DNA from: Septoria linicola
Taxonomy: Eukaryota > Ascomycota > Dothideomycetes > Mycosphaerellales > Mycosphaerellaceae
Length of the DNA stretch: 64,000 nucleotides
NCBI GenBank assembly: GCA_024114885.1
Contig: CP099421.1
Span: forward strand, 2,914,001 to 2,978,000
Direction: 5' to 3'
Positions 23,658 through 34,801 of this stretch are shown here, in pieces. The notes under the pieces are model-generated. The model worked only from the letters and a program-made list of their open reading frames with translations. It ran no database searches and had not been told where the DNA came from. Positions within the stretch are counted from its first letter, which is position 1. Each line of letters begins with the position of its first letter. The position numbers and the translations under genes are program-made.

Positions 23658-26301
23658 ATGAACCATCATCCAGAGTCTTCCACGCCTCAGGAATCTCCTG
23701 TCCATGCAGACTCGCCGGGCGTAACGGGGAACACTACCGAGGCTCTTGGTCGATTGTCCTTCGAACACCGACGTACTGTCTCCAGGGAGCAGCTTCCACA
23801 GCAGCGTGGACGAAAGTTATATCCCGGATGCCACCCACTGGCGTCGAAGAGGTCCGCTAGTCACGAGTTGAACAATCCAGGTGGCCGACAATCTCCACGG
23901 CTCGATGAAGGTCCTAAGCAGCCAGTGCCTGCATGCGCCGCTCGCATCAGAGCACAGCGGCGGCCTTGCCACTCGCGTGGAAGTTCCTACGACCACTTCC
24001 ATGGTAGTGTGCCTGACTTGAGACAGAGTAAGTTGCTGCCTTCAAGCAAAGGATATGGCTGTGCAACTGTCAATAGTGATCAGTGTGACTCGGGGTATGC
24101 CACTCGTCAGAACACTGGCCCGTACACCGAGGAGACCAACACACCAATGCCACCAAAACAGGCAAATGGTGCTTTCATTGAAGCTATTGCTACCGACAAG
24201 GCTCAATTGACTGCTGTGAGGCAATTCAACAAAGCACGCAATGTCTCCGCAGACGGGCAGATCCTTGCTATGGTGCTTCAGCCAGACTCTTCTCCTATAT
24301 CTACCGAGCAATTAGCAGCAGAAGTCAAGGGGATCTACGCAGGTCTAGTAATGGTTGAAGCCAAATGCATCAACATTGACGCTGCACAAGCCGCCAATCC
24401 CAAGTCACCACTCGGTGCTGAGCAGTGGCAGGCACTAATTGCCCTTCATCGTACGCTCCTCTATGAGCACCACGACTTTCTGATGGTGAGTCATTCTGCC
24501 TCTTCACCCATGGATGCAACTAATCCCACCCCAGGCCACTCAACATCCTTCAGCGACTCCAGCCCTGCGCGGGCTCGCCAACAAGTACAGTATGCCAGCG
24601 CGTATGTGGAAGCACGGCATTCACGCCTTTCTTGAAGTCTTGCGACATCGTCGACCTCAATCACAGGATTATATGCTGGCTTTCATCTACTTGGCTTACC
24701 AAATGATGGCGCTTTTGTTTGAAACGGTGCCTAGCTTTACTGATACGTGGATCGAATGTCTGGGGGACCTCGCTCGGTACCGCATGGCAATCGAAGAAGA
24801 GAAAGAGGCGCATGCTACGTGGGGAGGAGTAGCTGCGCGATGGTATACGATGGCGTCAGACCGCCACCCTGCGATTGGACGACTTTACCATCACCTTGGA
24901 ATCCTGGAGAGACCTAGCCTGCGCAAGTTCAGCTTCTACTCAAAGTCCCTGACCTGCGTCATACCGTTCACGAACGCGCGCGATTCGCTGTCGACACTTT
25001 GTGGCCCTATTGTGCAAGACGAGCAGACGATTCACAGCAGTCGTCAGTCACCAGAAGCTAGAATCGTCACCCGACACGCACTTGTAGCCAGTGGCCGAGA
25101 CCTGCAAACAATTGCTCAAGTTGGGCAAGACTCACTGCAGCTGCTTGGTGAACAGCGCTCAAAGCTACGTGAATTTGGAGCCTACTTTGCGTCCACCAAT
25201 ATTGCTGCCTTGTTCCAGCTGGGCGATCAGAAGAACGTCCTTTGGCAGCTCTACCACACTGTACAGAAACAGGGCACCGGAATCCAGGACTTTGCAAAGC
25301 CGCTCGCCACACAGGACCAAACCCATACGACCTCGATTGTCCAGGAACCTGCAGATGATCCGTACCTTCAGTCCAGCCAAGCGTACTTCGCCGACTCATT
25401 CAACTTCGTCCTAGCACACTACAACACTGCTGCTCATATGCCCGCCGCGCATATCAAAGATGCTTTGTCATTCGTTCATGTCAGTTTGGCATATTTCCAT
25501 TCTTTGCAGAATCTTCGTCAACGGCTGGGCCAGGTCTCGCCACATACGTCCACCATTCCTTTCGACTTTGGGAGGATTGATTTTGCTTCGCTTGCTGCTT
25601 TCCTTACTACACTCGCTCTTCAGGATTCGATCACGGCCAATATGTTGGAATGCGCTCGACAAGGAGTTTTCTTGACTGCAGAGCAACAGGGTAATACGAA
25701 ACCAATTTCGGAGGATTTTATCATACGTGGACATATCTGGAGCCAGTCATATTTCTCATCTGGATGGTTCGATGGTCAGAGTGAAGACGATGGAAGGTCA
25801 ATCGAGTCTGCAAGCATGATGAAGGCTCGTGCAGCGAGAGTGCTCTGGCTTGGTCTTTTCTTGGCATTCCACACTGAGCACATTTGCTACGATGTCAAGA
25901 GTCAAGTATTCTCGACGGCAAATCGGTCGCAGCGAAAGTCAGCACCGGCGACAGAGTCGGCTCGCCCTGCAGAGGCAGACCTGACGGCCCCGGCTGTTGA
26001 TGACACTTCCGTGCTTGTTGGAACTTCCCCCAACGGCACTGTGTCAAGCAAAAGCAGCGAAGATGGCTTCACAATTGTCAAGAGGCCAGGGAAGAAGAAC
26101 AGTCCTCGACGTGCATCGTACAACGATGCAAAGTACGGAGCTGGAAACAGGAGATACGTTGGACCGGACAAGAATCAGACCAAGCGACACGAAGCGAATG
26201 GGTCTCAAGTCGTTGACGAGAATGGAGAGTTGAGCTTGCAAGGTGAGTCATTGGAGGTTCTGGAGCAATACGCGATACGAAATGGCTATGCGCAACATTG
26301 A
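23658..26301 (+). CDS. Est1/SMG7-type DNA/RNA-binding domain protein
   Basis: Exons 23658-24485 and 24535-26301 (49-bp intron) encode 864 aa. The N-terminal 190 residues are low complexity. A helical 14-3-3/TPR-like region follows (ALIALHRTLLYEHHDFLM, rebuilt into KYSMPARMWKHGIHAFLEVL after the splice). Then comes the Est1-type core: WIECLGDLARYR, AARWYTMASDRHPAIGRLYHHL. Such proteins act in telomerase recruitment or nonsense-mediated decay; the fungal group is mostly uncharacterised. The tail has DGFTIVKRPGKK. I chose ATG 23658 rather than in-frame 23463 because upstream residues look non-coding. Confidence 0.78.
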
Positions 26302-26453
26302 TAGTGTGGCGGCATGTCTTCCCCCAAAATCTACGTAGTACATGCGCTGCGCTTCTTTGTATATGTTGTGCGCAGATCTAGGTTCCAAAAGTTGCCACTC
26401 TCGGTTGTTGATTTCTCATCTCCATCCGTAAACTCGCTTCTCACGACCAGGGC

Positions 26454-27626
26454 TTACGTGTCTGCAAGTGAGACCCCCATGTTTATAGAAGGCACCCCTC
26501 GCGCAGATCGCGGATCTCTCAGATCCAGCACACTAGTCGGGTACTCGCACCCCAAATCTCCTTCCCTGCAGTGCCACCCTATCCACGCGCCGAACAGCCC
26601 AGCAACGTCTGTGTGCTGGATCTTTGCCCAGCGAACTCTTCTTCTACCACGCCCCTCTGTCTTCGCGGCCATGATGGCCACAATCAGCCATCGCAAAGGA
26701 TTGACAAAAGATTCGCCGGTTGCTACCAGCACAATTCGGTCAACGAGCGAGAAAATCTTGTCGGCGTACTCCTCTGGATCATCGAGGTATGGACCGAGAA
26801 GAAAGAGCTCATACAGGACAGCATTCTGGTAGCTATCCATCTCGAGTACCACGGCGAGCTCCAAGGCGTCCAGAAGCCGGACAGCGTATGTCTCAACGTG
26901 GTGAGGGGCGGAGGTGTGAGGATGTTGGAGAATTCTGCCAGTGGCCAGCCATGTGCCAAAGTCGTAGAAGGCGGGCAAAGGTACTTGGTTGAGGAAGATC
27001 TTCGTGATGGGCTGGGTCGGCGTGTCAACCCTTGGATCTCCTTTGTGGATGCTTGGCTCTGGCACACCGGTGGGAGCGTTGTTCCTGGCCACTTCCATAC
27101 CATCATTGGACGTTTCGCACAGTTCAATGCGAGCTTGCATATCTCGAACAGCACTGGTAGCCTCAGGAGGGTCAAGAAGCCGTCTGAAATAGTGTGATAT
27201 AGCCTCAAGACCCTGCCGTGCATTCTGATACTCGACTTCGGAGCTCGATACAATGATTGTGATCAGGTCTGCCGGTGGCGCTCTCCATTCAGCATTGTGA
27301 CCAGGCACAACATCCTGTGACTGTCCTGGGAGGCATCGGAACTGGGAAGAGGAACGTTGTCGTTGGAGCTGATCCACCACTCCCATCGATTGAGCCTTTG
27401 ATTCGAGATTGCCAATTGCCACGACCGGGTTCTTGATCGTCAATCTTCGAGGATGTTGAAGCTCTACATCATATGGTATGACTCGTCTGATGCATTTTCC
27501 AGCTTTCATCTGGTGCAGAACAGGTTGAGAGAATTGTATCCCCGAATTGGGTGGACTTGTATGGTTGTCCGACCGTCTGACGGGAGGAGGATAACCAAAA
27601 ATTGTCCTATCTCTTGTTTCGGACAT
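26454..27626 (-). CDS. BTB/POZ-like domain protein, function unknown
   Basis: Single open frame of 390 codons. Residues about 118-160 (DLITIIVSSSEVEYQNARQG, HYFRRLL) match the first strands and helix of a BTB domain. Later segments (LPAFYDFGTWLATGRI, VRLLDALELAVVLEMDSYQN) fit its continuation and the following BACK-like helices. The N-terminal 110 residues are unstructured. Fungal genomes carry many such orphan BTB proteins. It is convergent with the Est1-type gene, 152 bp apart. The single-exon model and the domain call are moderately sure. Confidence 0.6.
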   Translation of the reverse strand: MSETRDRTIFGYPPPVRRSDNHTSPPNSGIQFSQPVLHQMKAGKCIRRVIPYDVELQHPRRLTIKNPVVAIGNLESKAQSMGVVDQLQRQRSSSQFRCLPGQSQDVVPGHNAEWRAPPADLITIIVSSSEVEYQNARQGLEAISHYFRRLLDPPEATSAVRDMQARIELCETSNDGMEVARNNAPTGVPEPSIHKGDPRVDTPTQPITKIFLNQVPLPAFYDFGTWLATGRILQHPHTSAPHHVETYAVRLLDALELAVVLEMDSYQNAVLYELFLLGPYLDDPEEYADKIFSLVDRIVLVATGESFVNPLRWLIVAIMAAKTEGRGRRRVRWAKIQHTDVAGLFGAWIGWHCREGDLGCEYPTSVLDLRDPRSARGVPSINMGVSLADT

Positions 27627-28923
27627 GGTTGCAAGGAGATTATTGGTGGATCGCCTGATCTGGTTGGTTGCAAGTGATATGGAGGCTGTAAGCTGTCTGC
27701 CTTGTGGTATGTTGAGTTGGTGCTATGTCAAGAACAGATGAAGATGAGAGGTCTACGACTTGAAGAGAAGTCTTGTGACATATCTGCCAACGCAATAATT
27801 GAGGACATAGGAACGTGGCCCGCCTACCAATAAAGGAGTATCGAGTTACCAGTGACATGAGTTCGTGGAGCCTGGGACTTACCTGGATACTTCGCCTATC
27901 ATGATGATAAGAGACGGACAATATTCGCAGATTGTCGAGCCCGACCAAGTGATCTAATCTCAGATGTACAGCCAAAGTGATGTCGGAAGGGGAAGCTGAC
28001 CTTTGTGGCCTTGGTAAGTGCCAAGCAAATGCCTGAACCATTTCTCGCGAGAGCCAGAGCAGGACTTGAGCTTCCGTGGATGCTCATTGCTCTCAATCCT
28101 CCCAATTGGGCGCGCGTGGCCTTGTAACTTCGTCCGTGGCGGCATGCTTCTGGTCTCATGGATTGGTAGTCGTGCTTGCGTAGACTTCGCTTTTTCCTCG
28201 AAGCACTCTGATGTGGCAGAGCTGCTGCGACCTCAAGCCACCGAATTCCGTGCCAGTGGCTGTCAAGCTCGCGGCAGTATCACAGAAGGACACTATCTGG
28301 CAACAGAAGTGTGGGTCCAATTCAATGCTTCTTGTCATGTACGGAGCAGATTGAAAATTGTCGACTTGCGAGGAGGAAGAGTTGAGAAGACCCGAGTCAT
28401 GCGCAATGCGAAACCGAGGGCTCGCCAAACATCGACATCGCGCTCGCGTGCATATTTCGTGATCACATTCGCCGGCAACCGCTTCGCAGGCGCGGCTCAG
28501 ACGCGTCGAGCGAGCAACCGCGTTCTTCTCATTTGGTCATGTCGGCTCGAAACATGCGCTCACGCAGGCTCATCCTTCGACTGGTTCAGTGTCAGTGTGG
28601 CCATCAAGGACCGCGAAGCTGACTTTACAAGTCCTTGCATCGACTTCGTCTGTACGGCCTTCGGGGCGCCTATCATAGAGACTGTCAGTCTTGACAGAAC
28701 GCCGTAAGTTTTTCTCTATCGCCAGAGCACAGCCTAGTCATGGGAGAACCAAATGCACTGCCTGCGGAAACCAGGTCGTATTCATCGTATGGCTCGTGTT
28801 CGCAGAGCGGGATTCGTGCTAAATGCTACCGAGAACAACAACTACTCCATTGACATATAGCAGATACTTGCTATTGCGTAACACGGGCAGCGTAATAGGC
28901 AGCTGCGTTCTGGGCCGCCTGCA
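27627..28923. other. Intergenic, no supported gene
   Basis: 1.3 kb between the BTB-like gene and the glycoside hydrolase. A 229-codon plus-strand frame (28018-28707) is the longest, but its composition is Cys/Arg/Ser-rich and shows no domain; not called. Confidence 0.5.
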
Positions 28924-28931
28924 TATATATA
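28924..28931 (+). promoter_or_regulatory. TATA box of the GH106-like gene
   Basis: TATATATA lies 54 bp before the ATG at 28986, at a spacing usual for a fungal core promoter. Confidence 0.55.
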
Positions 28932-28985
28932 GAGCGTGCAAGCAGCAGCACACTGCTTGTCCATCAAGCGACAAGCTCTGCCGAC

Positions 28986-31900
28986 ATGGGGATGCTCACC
29001 TTGGCATTGGCTGCAGCGAGCTGCTTTGTACAGAATGTCTACACGCTTCCGACACTACACATCGACAATGACACCAAGAGCGATGACCGTGGTACATTTC
29101 AGGAACCACCAGCCCGAGTGAGGACAAAGTTCCGTCATTGGGTAAGACTTTTGAGAATGAAAGGTCCTCAAGCTCAGCTGGTAACTCTGTACTGCAGGTC
29201 CCTGATGCATCCGTCGATATCCAAGCAGTCGAAGAAGACATTGCTGCGATCGGTCGAATCGGAGGTGGAGGCGTCGAGCTACTACCATATTACAACTATG
29301 GCGACATCACACCCGGCATAATACCAACCGACTGGACACAGTACGGCTGGGGCACCCAGGCCTGGAGTAGGTAACGGCTTAGCCTATTCATGTCGATACA
29401 ACAATACTGACTCGTAATCAGGAAAACTGCAGGATGCTGCGATCAAAGCAACGAAGGACAACAACCTTGTGATCGATCTGGCTCTTGGTCCAAATCAAGG
29501 CGCTGGAGTTCCTGCGCCAGTTAATTCTGAAGGCCTGCAGTGGGACTTGCAGCCCTTCAACGTATCAGTCGCCTCAGGCGAATCATTCGACGATATTCTG
29601 CCTGGCTGGGGCACCGGCGAGCTTGTCGCAGCTGTGGCAGGACTCGTCACAGCCGAGAATAATGGCACTACTGGAATCACGTACACGCTTGCTACCCATT
29701 CACTCGAGGACATTAGTGCCGAAGTAGGCCCTGACGGGCGTCTTTTCCACAAGTTCGCGGGAAACAAAAGCGCGCAGCATGGTGTGATCTTTGCCTACTA
29801 TCTGGTCCACACCCAGTATCGCGAGCAACGCAGTCCACTAGACGTGGTTTCCGGGAATGATCTACACCAGTCTCCAGTGACATCGTTCGTTCAGAATGGT
29901 TCCTGGGTAGTCGATCACTTCTCAGCAAAGGGCCCTGCACAAGTAAAGCAGTTTTGGGATCAGTTCCTGCTGAACGGTAGTGACACTGTGCAAGATCTGG
30001 CGCAGGTGGGCAGGTACTTTTGGGAAGACAGCCAAGAGTTCCCGTCTAACATACTTTGGACAGCTAATGCACCAGAAGCTTTTGAGAAGCAGCATGGGTA
30101 TTCCATCGCTAAGTATCTTCCAATTCTGATGCACGACAATGGTGGAGGTATCATCGTGGGCGTCCAACCTCCGAACCCGCCGGACTATATCACAGATGAG
30201 GTTGATGGCGGTGCGAAGTACGTGGCGGACTTTCGGCGAACGGTATGTGGCGAAGTATCTGAGCCGAAGTGCCCAAACACTAAACACTAATGGTCTCCAG
30301 ATGACGGACCTGAATAAGGAGTACCTGGTAGAACTCACGAGCTTCGCTCACGAGCTTGGTATGGAGCCCAATACACAAGTCGGCTTCAATCTTCCAATCG
30401 ACATGCTGTCAAACATACCTTATGTCGATGTGCCAGAGACCGAGACGCTCGGCTTTGATCCTGAGCTGGACACTTATCGACAATTCGTGGGTCCGGCTGG
30501 GGTAGCAGGCAAGCGAATTGTGTCACTTGAAGCTGGAGCAGTGTTCAATGCCGCATACCAGCAGTCGGTGCCCGAGCAGTTGTACTGCCTAAAGCGTTCA
30601 GTGATTGGCGGTGTGCATTCATTCAAGCTGCACGGCATGTCCTTCTCGGGCAACTACGCAAATACGACTTGGCCCGGCTTCACTCCTTTCAGCTATGTTG
30701 TATCAGAGCTACACAATCAGCGCCAGCCAGGCTGGGACTACTATAAGGACTGGATGGACTTTACTGCCAGAGTCCAGTACGCTATGCAGACTGGGGTTAC
30801 GAAAGTCGACCTAGCGTTCTGGTTGAAGGTGAACAGTTCTGCTGGGCTGACCTCTTCTTACCAAGACGCGGATCTTACGCAGGCCGGCTACACCTATGAG
30901 TACCTGTCCCCCGACAACTTTGACATTCCGAACGCGTATGTCAAGGACGGAGTCCTAGCTCCCGGCCAGCAAGCCTTCAAAGCGCTAATAGTGCGCGAGA
31001 ACGACACAATGACCTTCAGCGGTGTTTAAACTATGCGTACTGGGCTCATGAAGGGCTTCAAATCGTCTTTAGTGGTGGTCTACCATCACGCATCAGTGGC
31101 AATGTCTCACCTTCGCAACAACATCAGGTTCAGGAGCAGCTAGCCCAGATCTCGGAGCTGCACAATGTGCACGTTGTGCCTGAAGGCCAACTTGCACAAT
31201 CTCTTGCCTCGCTTGGTTTCATCCCCCGCCTGCAGTTAGGTGGCTCTGCAGACGTGTGGTATAGCAGATGGCGAGAAGACGAAGACGAGGTGATTGTCTT
31301 CCTCTACTACGACGGCACTGATTTAGCGCGTGGAGCTCCAGCCACCAACAAAATCGTGACCTTTGCAACGCTCGGTGCGCCGTACACGTACGATGCCTGG
31401 ACTGGTGAGCAAAGGCCGCTCGACCATTACACACAAGTCAACGGCAGCACAATGCTCACCTTGTCACTCGCGGGCAATCAAACTACCATGATCGCCTTCC
31501 GCAAGAAAGAGGCACGACATTCCGCTGCAGCCAGTCAAATCACACTTGCAAATGGAAGCGATAACACTCAACCTATCACATTGTCGAAATGGAACTTGAC
31601 TATTGAAACGTGGTCAGCACCGAACAACATCAGCGACATCCAAGGAACCGTGAAGCACAACACAACGTATGCCATTGATGAACTGTTGCCGTGGAGTCAG
31701 CTGGCCGTCTCTAACAACTTGACTATTGTCGCTGGTCGTGGCTACTACTGCACCTCTTTCTTCTGGTCAAGAGCGGATGGATTGGGCAAAACTGCTCTGC
31801 TCACAATGAGTCCAATACTGCACACTGCTGTGCTTCGCGTCAACGGACATACAGCACCGCCACTGGACGTTACTGCACCACGATCTGACATTTCTGCATA

Positions 31901-32090
31901 CCTTGTGGAAGGTGAAAATATCATCGACATCATTGTGAGCACTCCGCTTGGCAATGCTTTGATTCCTGTCGCAGACAAGCTTCATTCAGCTGGTGCAGGT
32001 CTGTCGCTCGTGCAGGCCTCGTTGGGTATCAATCCCATTCAGCCTAGGGTGTATGGCCTCGTTGGAGAGGTAACAATCCATCCGTACTAG
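28986..32090 (+). CDS. Secreted large glycoside hydrolase, GH106-like, broken by a frameshift
   Basis: Exons 28986-29141, 29198-29366, 29422-30242 and 30301-31026 are in frame. A TAA then follows at 31027, while the protein clearly resumes in another frame from 31029 (NYAYWAHEGLQIVFSGG) to 32090, totalling about 978 residues. A signal peptide covers residues 1-20. The order of parts suggests a GH106-type alpha-L-rhamnosidase: a catalytic barrel (VPETETLGFD, FKLHGMSFSG), the SPDNFDIPNAYVKDGVLAPG linker, then a C-terminal beta-sandwich with LRVNGHTAPPLDV and VEGENIIDI, as in sugar-binding jelly rolls. No GT-AG intron of normal size repairs the break. Family is inferred from the pattern, not from a search. 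Confidence 0.6.
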
Positions 32091-33330
32091 GTACTGCGTG
32101 AGCTGTGCTACGAAGGCGAGAATGGGCCGCAGCTATGCAAAAGTGATGTGTCGATGAAGGAGGAGAAGTCGATCATTCTGTTTGATTCTACGTTCATCTT
32201 CGATGCTGTCTGTCGAAGTCTTGGAATACGGTGCTAGCGCTCGGAGGCTCGATAACCTCAAGGCCAGATCGACAAATAAGCTTTCTGATCTGCCGGATGT
32301 GCGTCAGCATTTCCTCGGTGCACAACTTCCAATTCACGGGTCGGGCATGTCTCATAATTTGAGCTGCCGACATGCAGCTGTGAGACATGCGATTGCATCT
32401 GCACGGGTCCGAAAAAGTTGTACTCCCAGCTTCCTCTTTCAGCAATCGACAGCTTCAAGCATCTGGACCTGCCGAAAACTTGTTCTCCTGTAATGAAATA
32501 CCACGCTGAACTGACTACGGCTAGACCCGTAACCTACCACTCCAGCATAGAAGTGAGACATCCGGCTACCGAATACCAAGAGCCTGGTATGACAGTTTCT
32601 GCAGCGTCTCGGCCGACTCGAAGTACCGGGTGAGGAAGTTTTCAGTCAACTCTCGAGTTCACTTGCCCGCGCAGCGCATCATAATTGTTGTCGCCGATGC
32701 AATGGACATGATCAGTATACTTGGACGCCTATAAGCTGTATTAGGAGATCGTCAGCCGCGGCAGCAAGATTTGCCCGCCCGCCATTGCCCTTTCGGGCTT
32801 GAGAGCAAAACCTTTAACCACTTTCACTTCGACGACATCCCGATCTTGCATCACTAGACGGCCTCTCCCGCTGGTCTCGTTGAACGTCTTGTCTCTACCG
32901 TCCCTTTGGTAGTCTCCGACGCGGCATACACATGGCTTCACGCTTTCAACACACTACACCTCAACATGCCACGCACCGCAGCGGAGCTCTACCTCGCTGT
33001 CAGCCCAGGCATGCAAGACTGCTCGCCGTGGCTGCTAAGACTGTTAGGGCTCTACTTCTTCTCGGTGTAGCCTAGCTGTAACTCTGATGACGAAAAATGC
33101 TGTGGCGGACGGATCAGAGTTGCAAATCACTTTACGCTACTAGGACCAGCGTCGATAGTACACGACTAAGGCTGATTTGACATTTCCATCGACAGCGAGG
33201 CTATGCTGCTTGCTCCACGCCGGTCATCGATATATATGGGCAGCACGCTTCCAGCAGTAGGTCAATCATCACACACAATCATCTTCCACTCTTTCACTAC
33301 TTTACAGCTTTTCACAAGAAACCGATCAAT
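32091..33330. other. Intergenic with TATA element near its end
   Basis: No supported gene. TATATATG at 33231-33238 lies about 93 bp before the ATG of the PAN-domain gene, and a CT/CA-rich leader follows it, typical of a strongly expressed fungal gene. Confidence 0.5.
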
Positions 33331-34443
33331 ATGATCTCCACACTCTTTGCTGGCCTCGTGGCCGCCGCTGGCCTTGCCTCAGCCCTCCCACAAACCACTC
33401 CATCCACCGACAGGTCATGCCAGCAGCTTGGAAGCGGCAGCCAAATCGGTCTCTACACCGTGACCTGCGGTGCCGATCGCCCAAGTGGTGATCTTTCCAA
33501 CGCTCAGGCCTCTTCATTCTCCGCCTGCATTCCTCTCTGCGACCAGCTTCCAGGATGTGTTGGCTTCGCCTACACTGGTGGATCCGGTGCCGGTTTCTGC
33601 TACTTCAAGAGCAGCCTGACATCTCAGGTTGACGCACCAAACGTCGACGTTGCCGTCAAGCCTGTGACTTCGTCTCCAGCCACCACCTCATCTGCTCCCA
33701 TCTCCACCACCGCTGTCACTGCTGCACCAACCTCCACTGCCGGCCCATCTTGCCAACAGCTCGGAACTGGTGCTCAGGTCGGAGCCTACACCACCGAATG
33801 CCAGACTGACCGCCCAGGCGGTGATCTCAGCAACGCCCCAGCCGCCTCTTTCTCTGCCTGCTTCGCGCAGTGCGACCAGCTTGCCGACTGCGTCGGCTTC
33901 TCCTACGTCAGTGGCTCGGACTCGGGCGTATGCTACTTCAAGAGCAACCTCACCCCACCATCCGCCAACCAGGGCGTCGACACCGCTGTGAAGCGCAGCG
34001 CTCTGTCGTCTTCTTCCAGCAGCTCCACTTCCACCACTACCAGGAGCACCACTCCCGTTCAAGTCCCAACCACGACTCTAGCTGCACCAACCACGACTCC
34101 AGCTGCACCAACCACGACTCCAGCTGCTCCAACAACAACCACCCGCGCTGTGACCACCACTCCAGCCGCGCCAACCACCACCCCTCGCTCAACCACAACC
34201 TCGTCAATCTCTATTCCAACTCCAACATTCCCTACCATTCCAATCCCAACTTTCCCAACCATCTCCATCCCAACTACGCTGCCAACCACTCTCTCCACCA
34301 CCACTAGCCGCGCAGCGACTACCACCACCACCCGCGCGAGCACCACCACTACTGCGCCAGCTTCGACCCCAACCAATGGACTTTTCTGCACCAAGTACGT
34401 CTTTGGCGTGCCGGTTATTGTTCTGTGCAACACTATCTTTTAG
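33331..34443 (+). CDS. Secreted protein with two Apple/PAN-like modules and a Thr/Pro-rich stalk
   Basis: Single exon, 370 aa. A signal peptide ends near residue 19. Two similar cysteine modules follow (about residues 29-105 and 138-225), each built as CQQLG-x-G-x-Q-x-G-x-Y, DRPxGDLSNA, SFSAC...CDQL..CVGF.Y and CYFKS. This is the Apple/PAN_4 pattern of carbohydrate or protein binding. A Thr/Pro-rich stalk (about 230-345) carries 21-bp DNA repeats encoding AAPTTTP units and is probably O-glycosylated. The last residues hold two further cysteines. Role unknown: cell-wall, adhesion or glycan-binding functions fit. It sits between two glycoside hydrolases. Confidence 0.85.
   Translation: MISTLFAGLVAAAGLASALPQTTPSTDRSCQQLGSGSQIGLYTVTCGADRPSGDLSNAQASSFSACIPLCDQLPGCVGFAYTGGSGAGFCYFKSSLTSQVDAPNVDVAVKPVTSSPATTSSAPISTTAVTAAPTSTAGPSCQQLGTGAQVGAYTTECQTDRPGGDLSNAPAASFSACFAQCDQLADCVGFSYVSGSDSGVCYFKSNLTPPSANQGVDTAVKRSALSSSSSSSTSTTTRSTTPVQVPTTTLAAPTTTPAAPTTTPAAPTTTTRAVTTTPAAPTTTPRSTTTSSISIPTPTFPTIPIPTFPTISIPTTLPTTLSTTTSRAATTTTTRASTTTTAPASTPTNGLFCTKYVFGVPVIVLCNTIF
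34075..34140 (+). repeat. 21-bp in-frame coding repeat
   Basis: Three to four near-identical 21-bp units (GCACCAACCACGACTCCAGC type) in the Thr/Pro stalk. Such tracts change length by slippage without shifting frame. Confidence 0.75.
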
Positions 34444-34801
34444 AGAGAGAGAGATTGGATTTTGTGAGGTATGAAGGGAGGAAAGATTGATGTTCGAGGA
34501 TGATATACAAGTGGGGGACGATTCATTATTAGGAAGCATGTACTTATCCATGGCATGGTGTTTGTATGCATTTTTCTCTAGATTGGTAAAAAGCAGTATG
34601 CAATATCAGAATATTGGTTATCTTTTCCAATGATTGAGTCGTACCTCCCAATGCTAGCATCCGTCGTCACACCTGTACATTGTTGACCTCGCCATGGTTG
34701 ATGCGCCTGAGACATATCGTTGTCCCAGCCGCGTTTTGATCTTTTTAATCCTGCCCCAGAGGTTATGAGGTATGTCTGGGCTGTCGATGCGTGGCAGATC
34801 T
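34444..34801. other. Intergenic, convergent 3' ends
   Basis: Spacer between the convergent PAN-domain gene and the fucosidase. It starts with a short GA tract at 34444. No gene seen. Confidence 0.55.

Noticed and set aside
28018..28707. 229-codon plus-strand open frame
   Set aside because: Long, but Cys/Arg/Ser-rich with no domain, no signal peptide and no supporting introns; likely chance between genes.
31022..31072. 51-bp GT-AG candidate that might repair the GH106-like frameshift
   Set aside because: The phase does not match on joining, and it would delete the well-fitting NYAYWAHEGLQIVF segment.
33688..34433. Minus-strand Val/Gly/Ala-rich frames opposite the PAN-domain gene
   Set aside because: Antisense reflections of the Thr/Pro stalk.
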